Source of the DNA: JBEIFW01 sp040382215 | Lineage (GTDB): Bacteria > Actinomycetota > Acidimicrobiia > Acidimicrobiales > Ilumatobacteraceae | DNA: 10,457 bases | Direction: 5' to 3' | NCBI GenBank assembly: GCA_040382215.1 | Contig: JBEIFW010000129.1 | Location: forward strand, 1-10,457 | Shown here: in pieces, positions 9,101 to 10,457 of the stretch | How the letters are laid out: every line of letters starts with the position of its first letter | How positions within the stretch are numbered: position 1 is the stretch's first letter | Position numbers and translations under genes: made by a program | Notes under the pieces: model-generated | The model's input: only the letters and a program-made list of their open reading frames with translations | Told to the model about the DNA's origin: nothing | The model's database searches: none

Positions 9101-10457
9101 GGGCTCGTACCGCTCCCGCTCGACACGAACAACACCGGCGCCGGAAGCGACTGCGACAGCATGGTGGTCGTCGTGGTGGACCCGGCCGAGGTGGTGCCAC
9201 CCGCCGGCTTCGTCGTCGTGGTCGTCGCCGCCGTCGTGGTCGTCGCCGCCGTCGTGGTCGTCGCCGCCGTCGTGGTCGTCGCCGGCGCAGCGGTGGTCGT
9301 GGCCGGCGTCGGTGCCGGCGTCGCCGCCGGGGTCGGGGTGGCCGCGACCGTCCCGGTGACACCCGGCCGCACGGCCAGGACCGCGGCCGCCGGGGCGGCC
9401 GCCGACCGGTCACGCGAGGTGAACTCGCTCGTGGCGATGCGGGCTGCGGTCGGTTCGCTCGATGCCACCCTCACCGTCACCTGGCACCGCTCCCCTGCGG
9501 CCAGCTGCACACCCACCACCGACACGGTCGGATCGCCGGGCTTGGCAAGCGCCGGATCGGTCGCTGCGGCACTCGCGGACGGGCAGGTGGTCTCTACCGC
9601 ACGGCGCGTGGACTTCTCCCCGTCGGGATCGACGAACGCCAACGTGCGCGGCAGACCGATGCCGAACGTGCCGTCCACCACCGGCGCCGCACCGGCCTCC
9701 ACGGTCACGCTCAGCGTCGTCGGCGCACCCGGCACCACCGCCGACGGCTCGAAGGCAGCCTTCGTCACCGGGGCCGGGACCGGCACAGGCGCCGGCGGCG
9801 GGGCTGCGACGGCGGGCTTGGCCACCACGACCGCCTTGCCCGACTCCGTGCCCGGCTGCTGGGCGGCGCTCGTCGCCCCGGTCGCCTGCGTGGGCACCGG
9901 CGCCGCAAGGGACTTCGGCGTCACGGGCACGACGGGCAGCGGTCCCACCGGCGCCGTCACCGTGCCGGTGGCCCGGGCTGCCGCCGGGTCGAGCACCGGG
10001 GCGGGCGCCGTCGATCGGGTCGTGCCCGAGGCGGCGGGGGTGTCGGTGTGGACGACGCCGCGCTGGCTGCCGTCGGCGGCGACGATCCACCCGCCGAGCT
10101 GGCGGACGCCGTCCACCGTAACGTCGGCGCGGAACAGCCCCGCAACCGTCGGATCGACCGTCGACGCCACGAACGAGCGCGACATGGCCCCGTCGGGCGA
10201 GGTGAACGTGCCCGCGGCCTGGCCGTTGCGGATCGCTCCCGCCAGCACGGCACCGTTGTCGAGGGCGAGGGCGAAGCTGTCGCCGACGAGCGCGCCGGAG
10301 AACCAGGCTCCCGTCTTCACCCCGTCGCACAGGTAGACGCGCACCTGGTCGTCGTCGGTGATGACCGCCACGTACGTGTCCGGATCGGATTCGAGCGCTC
10401 CGACGTAGCTGCCGGAGGCGGCCGGTGCACGCTGGAGCAACGCCTCGAGCGCCGCCA
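3139..10457 (-). CDS. Giant modular beta-rich extracytoplasmic protein with DUF11-like and PKD-like domains (5' end beyond window)
   Basis: The frame is open from the right edge to the TGA at 3139-3141. The first in-window start is a TTG at 10440 (2,433 residues), but coding continues upstream (AALEA), and the two edge bases could be the TG of an ATG or GTG. Numbering from the TTG: 1-125, a small beta domain (YVGALESD, VYLCDG, GGWIVAADGSQRG) like ones I associate with exported actinobacterial proteins; 135-227, Pro/Ala linker; 228-357, DUF11-like; 366-427, Thr/Pro linker; 430-530, PKD-like; 530-650, DUF11-like with GWRCAPLGGALRC; 651-1057, four PKD/Ig-like domains; 1058-2433, repetitive beta-strands. 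Export is inferred from composition, linkers and paired cysteines; the signal peptide must lie upstream. No LPXTG, choice-of-anchor tail or C-terminal membrane helix is seen; the protein ends in LELGSC. It could be an adhesin, a surface or sheath component, or a lipid- or polysaccharide-binding scaffold; I see no catalytic motif. The coding call is secure, the role unknown. Confidence 0.9.
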   Translation of the reverse strand, partial: AALEALLQRAPAASGSYVGALESDPDTYVAVITDDDQVRVYLCDGVKTGAWFSGALVGDSFALALDNGAVLAGAIRNGQAAGTFTSPDGAMSRSFVASTVDPTVAGLFRADVTVDGVRQLGGWIVAADGSQRGVVHTDTPAASGTTRSTAPAPVLDPAAARATGTVTAPVGPLPVVPVTPKSLAAPVPTQATGATSAAQQPGTESGKAVVVAKPAVAAPPPAPVPVPAPVTKAAFEPSAVVPGAPTTLSVTVEAGAAPVVDGTFGIGLPRTLAFVDPDGEKSTRRAVETTCPSASAAATDPALAKPGDPTVSVVGVQLAAGERCQVTVRVASSEPTAARIATSEFTSRDRSAAAPAAAVLAVRPGVTGTVAATPTPAATPAPTPATTTAAPATTTTAATTTTAATTTTAATTTTTKPAGGTTSAGSTTTTTMLSQSLPAPVLFVSSGSGTSPLSVDVSVTGGSALAAWKLLFSDGSGVTEGKGAFPAAVPKTFVNTTKQTLTVSVDLFGTLTDGSSFGPLRALVQVLPGTGGAPSARIELGGSSKVRRGQAGQVTATLRSDLGTRVPGPFVIDVDVDGVTGESSTSTGWRCAPLGGALRCTTVDAGAVGPGAAPLPRLAVEFTVPATAPVTLPVTASLVAPAGRFPAPVGGSALLAIDGFAVDAGPDVRTGNRSVGQTGALKPTVVRLTGTATAGERPQTFTWRQVEGPTLTTTTTAGGKELTFSAPVITATTTYRFEFAADDGVTRVSDTVVVILDKVNAPPVISEAKPEAAGSTGVFVPRAPAGTPAGSKPAPGSTPVAFTAKVTDADNDAIATTWSARVLGSATLPASAFTAQAIDARGLTTARLVWPIVGIDQVEVTLRATDTAGVAAIRTIVVGEPPPVLGLTITGPTQVAGGETFTLRANATSASTFRWSRASGPESAVVPAAGDSIQITAPPIDGGSATLRVEVVATSTVGSAVTSTASTTITITPGGRLVVDAAPVLDAARGASVRLAPTVSGPATRTFAWTQTAGPSVTLSSTTAAAPTFTAPSSEQVLAFRVTVSGAGQTATADTVVRVGLTSNPTVPGTGCDPTSVLARAIGGERTFVFGQHTTMGFGTPTVPGSCTTGAAVSTSSATLSLAGGFLAGTGLTAQLTGEQICFTGGSVSLPTAYKISPIGLSQQFPLCWSFTLFGSANASSATTTATTTAPAGFGRSLARPLGQAAGAPCALPIVGALQPQGGFPFIDLGPGWTSALSRITFTCDGATFGATAGTPDNPRMVSVSVTVPANNSFSASVTVVGVPVLEGRLDATGTITRGTDGRAVYAITGAVTGAQSPIPGVRIVNLGARIDNSGIGVDGRLGLGTGAQAIDVQVAGTFRDLDNWSLEASVTGNGRWQLAEGLSVGFATIRGSLSRSSLGVTFRIGAAIEGSWTPVPGFTVTGASIDVSNGAVPVTCPGVTAGSVWIKVTGNGRLAPTGITPLDTSVTTCIGLPASTSGNARPTFSLNATTTAATYLPVANSPVTIERASVDVGYENEVLTLTVSGSALIQGIRVTARLRVLGGGGQPTVVAIEGGADLGPLGIGLGQGTLVFATGNVERYRLPDGTTVAITQGMNAIGIVNIGADGAQRLNRVLKLDSPITPNLVVTASLGASSVVLTASISLGANGITLFSTCPTQSPARPCAVNDIDTTRMALTSAFLRLTLEGGSVRLGFGGQALLQLPPAQRNVAAAQLRRDELTLDLEAFLQPPATVGLSLSMRGEWRNALGVDGLVVTGLAVQGTVDFTVPTAPIPSIGVFGEVTGLPTAVADLLGVPAAGPDGRRGETVRFGLNIAPTAPIVELTVGDANGRTFLRPLAKLDGSATGLDEALTIDVASVVIAPLGGRIGTFSYPPGFSARFGASILGTPIQVQAVLDLANLKLSASVDVGTFRAAGISMSQSSLALDLTPLSFRLEVRGAVAMPNEARLSGVVVVQAGLLSGTSPAASSAATTTRATVAGNPTAGLVVDVDLTAQSIVLAPGNEINSVRVAGRAVVDALSADVAVQLGMTASVTALGRSMAATGDATFLNGQMTELHLRVAPGNITIGGVTLGGDGKCVTSLVKPNSALASAVPLAPSNLPAGFGAPLPAMGKVLGSSSGSGGASSAATTTAAGLPSLPPTSLVATGATSGPCVQVDWVASGSPQVRFGVRGTLTGSGFTAKAFGLLERDHAILSATVSVGAGRNSAAMGTLETTGIMWFAPSATPRITNQAGAAVKAAAGDWRIDGSFAQNKALGPLTSKWAFSLGRVAGTAFADVSGDVTLFGSVPVKVTGTVSGGSGDLQYDLRATSALQAQESRLQLDPVTDTAIRAALALGGTRFDSDAPARSGQEVRGSVLGVASYRFDVRLTRANGLRVDATGTAKLRYAEGFRPRGTTRAFTLEPPSDWNTLAALDLDIDPATGRTCFATTFADQRLELGSC
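4070..4092. repeat. 23-bp direct repeat, copy A (encodes ASSAATTT)
   Basis: These 23 bases are identical to 4541-4563. They encode ASSAATTT on the - strand near residue 2117 of the giant protein, just after a Gly/Ser stretch (LGSSSGSGG) and before a Pro-containing segment (GLPSLPPTS), so the site looks like an interdomain linker. Confidence 0.85.
4541..4563. repeat. 23-bp direct repeat, copy B (encodes ASSAATTT)
   Basis: Identical to 4070-4092 over 23 bases and different on both sides. The copies start 471 bp apart, exactly 157 codons, so both are read in the same frame. This copy lies near residue 1960 between GLLSGTSPA and the next strand (LVVDVDL), a probable loop. Confidence 0.85.
6890..6913. 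repeat. 12-bp tandem duplication of the Thr-cluster word (encodes ATTTATTT)
   Basis: Two back-to-back copies of GTCGTGGTCGCC lie at 6890-6901 and 6902-6913. The same 12 bases begin the 23-bp repeats at 4070 and 4541, all in one reading frame. The product near residue 1175 reads NASSATTTATTTAPAG, flanked by strand-like sequence, again a probable loop or linker. Confidence 0.8.
7270..8490 (-). other. Block of four PKD/Ig-like domains within the giant protein
   Basis: Four beta-sandwich modules follow one another at about residues 651-752, 753-873, 874-966 and 967-1057. The first starts VDAGPDVRTGNR and has FTWRQVEGP and a DTVVVIL end strand. The second starts NAPPVIS and has VTDADNDAIATTW and LRATDTAG. 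The third starts LTITGPTQVAGGETF with FRWSRASGPES. The fourth has FAWTQTAGPSVTLSS followed by PTFTAPSS and DTVVRVGL. The W-x-x-x-x-GP-x-V/T-L signature and the closing V-T/E-V strand are those of PKD and K319L/REJ-like repeats, which serve as stalks and binding modules in surface proteins. Domain borders are approximate. Confidence 0.75.
8696..8741. repeat. Paired 12-bp palindromes (GTCGACGTCGAC)
   Basis: The self-complementary 12-mer occurs at 8696-8707 and 8725-8736, and the second extends by GTCGA to 8741. Because each copy is a palindrome, the two are also inverted repeats and could pair across a 17-base loop. They lie in coding sequence for DVDVDG and STST, so dipeptide and codon bias may explain them. 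Confidence 0.6.
9163..9345 (-). other. Thr/Pro/Ala-rich interdomain linker
   Basis: About 60 residues of low-complexity sequence: a TPTPAATPAPTPA stretch, then TTTTAA hexapeptides, then a KPAGG break and a final run of five threonines. It separates the first DUF11-like domain from the first PKD-like domain. Such linkers in exported actinobacterial proteins are flexible and are often O-glycosylated (O-mannosylated in some lineages); glycosylation here is inference. The DNA beneath it is a tandem repeat, listed separately. Confidence 0.75.
9215..9286. repeat. 18-bp tandem repeat, 4 copies, in frame
   Basis: Four consecutive copies of an 18-bp unit (GTCGTGGTCGTCGCCGCC on the + strand) lie at 9215-9232, 9233-9250, 9251-9268 and 9269-9286. 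The first three are identical and the fourth has one base change (GCC to GGC at its end). Each unit encodes the hexapeptide TTTTAA on the - strand, so copy-number change would lengthen or shorten the linker by six residues without a frameshift. The identity extends to the codons chosen for threonine, which suggests recent or ongoing tandem duplication. Confidence 0.9.

Noticed and set aside
9163..9345. Tandem repeat considered as a CRISPR array or replication iteron set
   Set aside because: Units abut without spacers, lie inside a coding frame and encode a Thr/Ala linker.
8255..10336. Long + strand open frame (693 codons) opposite the giant gene, rich in V, A, T and P
   Set aside because: It is the antisense shadow of a GC-rich gene: its valine runs mirror the threonine codons of the real frame. 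The - strand frame has recognisable DUF11/PKD domains and this one has none.

Overview
The window is very GC-rich and almost entirely coding. Codons end in G or C, and GTG or TTG can serve as starts. Together with an RskA-like anti-sigma domain, a large LuxR-type ATPase regulator and Thr/Ala linkers in a big exported-looking protein, this points to an actinobacterium. The TTTTAA-style linkers make Acidimicrobiia (Ilumatobacter-like) my best guess, but that placement is inference.

Layout: (1) Bases 1-341, + strand: the 3' end of a gene whose product ends in an RskA-type anti-sigma factor C-terminal domain; its N-terminus lies off the left edge. (2) Bases 375-3056, - strand: a complete 893-residue LuxR-family regulator of the large ATPase (LAL/MalT-like) type, with an N-terminal P-loop ATPase, a long helical middle and a C-terminal LuxR helix-turn-helix. 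It converges on gene 1 with a 33-bp gap. (3) Bases 3139-10457, - strand: a giant gene open at the right edge (more than 2,430 codons). It encodes a modular, beta-strand-rich protein that is almost certainly extracytoplasmic. Its order is: a small N-terminal beta domain, a Pro/Ala linker, a DUF11-like domain, a Thr-rich linker built on an 18-bp DNA repeat, a PKD-like domain, a second DUF11-like domain, four PKD/Ig-like domains, and about 1,375 residues of repetitive beta-strands of no family I can name. There is no LPXTG or C-terminal membrane anchor.

Genes 3 and 2 run in the same direction, 82 bp apart. A strong hairpin (3104-3135) directly follows the stop of gene 3 and probably ends its transcript, leaving the regulator a very short upstream region and possibly a leaderless start. 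Whether the regulator controls the giant gene cannot be decided here.

The least ordinary content is inside the giant gene: the unassigned beta array, a Thr-cluster DNA word recurring at distant in-frame positions (including a 23-bp exact repeat 471 bp apart), and cysteines that fall in consecutive pairs. I see no RNA genes, CRISPR arrays, insertion sequences, or recognisable defence or biosynthetic system.
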